Assembly (NCBI RefSeq): GCF_002443255.2
Contig: NW_019211455.1
Span: 19,877,126-19,941,125 of the forward strand
Length of the DNA: 64,000 bases
Direction: 5' to 3'
Source of the DNA: Varroa destructor
Lineage: Eukaryota; Arthropoda; Arachnida; Mesostigmata; Varroidae
Of this stretch, positions 61,556 to 64,000 are shown piece after piece. The notes beneath the pieces are model-generated. The model saw only the letters and a program-made list of their open reading frames with translations. It did no database searches and was not told where the DNA came from. A program made the position numbers and the translations under genes. Position 1 is the stretch's first letter. Each line of letters begins with the position of its first letter.

Positions 61556-64000
61556 CTTCACGACCAAGTGGACGTGGCCATTAGCCGATGAGCATCAAGC
61601 TGAGGTTCCATTAGGGAAAAGCCATTGTCTCACGGACTTCTCAGTGGCTAAAGGGCCGGACTAACAGCGTTACGATTTTAATGTATTTTTATGTAATTAT
61701 TCTGTCCTGATTCATTTCATTGGTCCTTTCTAGCCAAATTGTTGTTGAATCACTCCAAGCAGATAATCTGGTTTTGGCCTATACCACATTTTTTTAGTTG
61801 ATGAACTATTCACGAGATACCGTTATATATGTATATTCCTAAATAGGCATTTTTTTAAAAGATAAACATTTTTCCAAAATTTGGCGGTTACCAAGAATGT
61901 TCTTTCAACGCAAAAATCAACTTACTGATCATATTCGGTGATCAGCCTCTTTTCATCTATGTAGATATATATTTTTTATTGATTACATCTATAGTTATCA
62001 GCGAGGGCTGTCAATGATTTTTCTATCCTTCATTGATTTTAAACTCTATTTATTTCTATATTTTTTTATTTATTTTCACATCATTAATTATATAGACAAT
62101 GAAGCAGACGCGTTCGTCTGCTCTGTTCGTCTCACTGTCCAAAATAACACCACTAGGTTGTATCAGCGGTCAAAAGCCTTCGTTGGGATGCAGTTGAGCC
62201 TACGCAGACCGTTTGGGCGCTGTCAGAGAACCAAATGCAGTCGATTGACAAACTTCAGGTACGGTAGTGCCCTTAGGACACGCGTCTGCGTTCGAGCGTA
62301 TGTCCGGCTAAAAATATAACTGCCGACATCCTTAATTGATCGTAATTTTTTCAGCCTCGGTCGTATCTGCCCTCGGCCTGGCCGTTATCTTCATCGACTC
62401 TTCAAATGGATCACCGCTTAACAGGGCAATTTAGAAGTGATCTAACAACGGCAGCGCAGACGAAATGATAATCGGAGCACACAATTTTACCGCGGCTGAC
62501 GGGCGGCAATGACTCTTTCGTTATTTGGTGGAAACGCCCGTTTGTTTTACCCAATTTCATTCGGGCTAAGCTAAAGTGAGCTGACATTTTGGGCTGAAAA
62601 ACATAAAACAAGTTTGATCTGAACGTTTTACTTTGGTCTGTCGAACTAATCTGGCCGGCGGACGCCAGGTGCGAAGAGCGTTCGCGACAGAGGCACATTG
62701 GGCCAAGCGATAAGCACTATACGAAGTAGCTGCATTTACCTTGAATGGCCTAAACTATCGCAGAAGTCTGTCTCTCTGTGAGCGGTAGACTAAAGATCAA
62801 AAGGAAAACACATAAATCGACACTGAACGGGCTACAGGAGATCGAAAGGTCTAGTCTGAGCAAGGTTTATGAGCGGGACAGCTACTGTCTGCGGGAAATT
62901 CGCGGGTTTCGTCTTGGCTACATCATAACGATGTTACTGTGACAACAGCGGCAGCGACACCAAAGAAGATCAGATCTTGGCACGATTTGATGCAAGACTT
63001 TTGACAATTTGTTTGTTTTTGTGCAGGTACGAGCGGCATATACCATAGGGAGAGCCGAAACTGTTTGCTTCATTTACGAAGGTCCTTAAAAGGTCGGAAG
63101 CGGTGGTGAAATAGGGGGTGTGCTCAATTCGATGTTTGCGATAAGAATTGACCACGTGACTACTACAGGTAGGTCGGCCAGGGCCAAAAAGCATGCAGCA
63201 CGTGTTGCTATTGGCGATTCAAGCCGGTCATGTTACTTTGAGCAAAAAAATTGTACTGTTAGTGCCTATAGGCTGCTGTTGTTCAACAAAGAAAAATTAA
63301 CGTGTAGTGCACCATCGTTCATCGTTCTCTGTGCACGCAGAAAACAGGACTGTGTACTGGTTTCTGGTAAAACTGGACAACATTAAAAACAATGGCTCAA
63401 TGAAGAAAGTTTTTTTACTAGAAATGGACGGAAAAACGTACAATGCCTCAGCTTTTGATTTAAACTTCGCCCAAACAATCTTCGCGATATGAGGTAAATC
63501 ACCCTTTGTAGTCTTGATAATTATCATGCTAATACTGAAAGTATTTGCACATACAGGAATGTCTTAGTTCATTAGCTGGCGCGGTTGTGTGCGAAAGTTA
63601 GCCCGCACATAAAGCTACTACAGGATACAGTCAAAAATTACTTTATGTATATACCCTTTCGAACTTCATCTCTGCCCATTACCTCAGGTGTCTGTAGGCA
63701 AATGCCGATCGTACCTTGAGTTCCAAGTCGATTCCGAAATGACGTACCAGCACGCACCTACGAAGATCTAGATGACTCTATTCAGGGTCAGTTCCTTGAG
63801 GCTGCAGTTGGTCCATACATACAGACCAAGACGTCAATAGAAAATAGCTTCGATTGCTCTGTTTTTTGAAGGATACGAATAATGAGGACTCTATTATTTT
63901 TCTATCACCGCATTTCTCCTAAAATAGCATACTCCGCCCCCTGGACCGAAAGTAAAACGTTAATATATAGTTGTCGTTCACTACTAGCAACAATATTTCT
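61556..64000. other. window end, few supportable signals
   Basis: Minus frames at 62698-62411 and 63194-62970 (…TASDLLRTFVNEANSFGSP…) look protein-like but lack clear splice sites. The 63341-63492 candidate lies on plus. No repeats or RNA genes seen. Confidence 0.35.
63341..63492 (+). CDS. candidate terminal exon
   Basis: The acceptor ATCGTTCTCTGTGCACGCAG has a fair pyrimidine tract. The exon reads NRTVYWFLVKLDNIKNNGSM and on for 49 codons to TGA at 63490. It starts in phase 1. The opposite strand is also open over this region, so strand is not certain. No family is recognised. Confidence 0.27.

Noticed and set aside
1..64000. Transposase, reverse transcriptase, CRISPR, operon or phage-type systems
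   Set aside because: No motif of these classes was seen in the translated frames, and there is no array of regular repeats; the DNA is eukaryotic in character.

Overview
The window looks like arthropod nuclear DNA, most likely from a mite or other chelicerate. The DNA is AT-leaning but CpG is not depleted. It is rich in simple repeats and has a 100-N assembly gap inside an AT microsatellite. There are no ribosome-binding sites, operons, CRISPR arrays or rRNA genes. The one securely named gene is an intronless mitochondrial ribosomal protein L11 gene (mRpL11) at 10612-11199. The taxon call is an inference from this protein and the general texture, not from a database match.

Layout. 1-9 kb: non-coding DNA with a few weakly supported exon or gene candidates (2440-2696 minus, 4513-5040 plus, 6237-6398 plus, 7804-8093 plus). 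9.8-11.2 kb: the densest coding stretch, with mRpL11 on plus and, head-to-head across a 96-bp gap, an unrecognised three-exon gene on minus that I reconstructed from splice signals and matching phases. 11.2-39 kb: mostly gene-free DNA with hairpins, tRNA-like (SINE-type) relics, a long TG tract near 33.3 kb, and several GC-richer blocks with trinucleotide repeats and overlapping open frames on both strands. 39-45 kb: several minus-strand open segments and two plus-strand exon candidates. 45-57.9 kb: little supportable content except repeats and the gap at 56597-56696. 57.9-58.9 kb: a compact plus-strand gene with tiny introns whose exons are mostly too short to appear as long reading frames. 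59-64 kb: a few terminal-exon candidates on both strands.

The recurring observation is short introns (about 45-110 nt) and short exons, so real genes here are easily missed by single-frame inspection. The multi-exon models come from reading GT/AG sites, pyrimidine tracts, branch-like CTAAY motifs and phase agreement by eye. They are hypotheses, graded by confidence. No pathway links the genes; the only functional relationship visible is the shared intergenic promoter of mRpL11 and its divergent neighbour. No complete transposon, viral gene, toxin gene or novel defence-type system was found.
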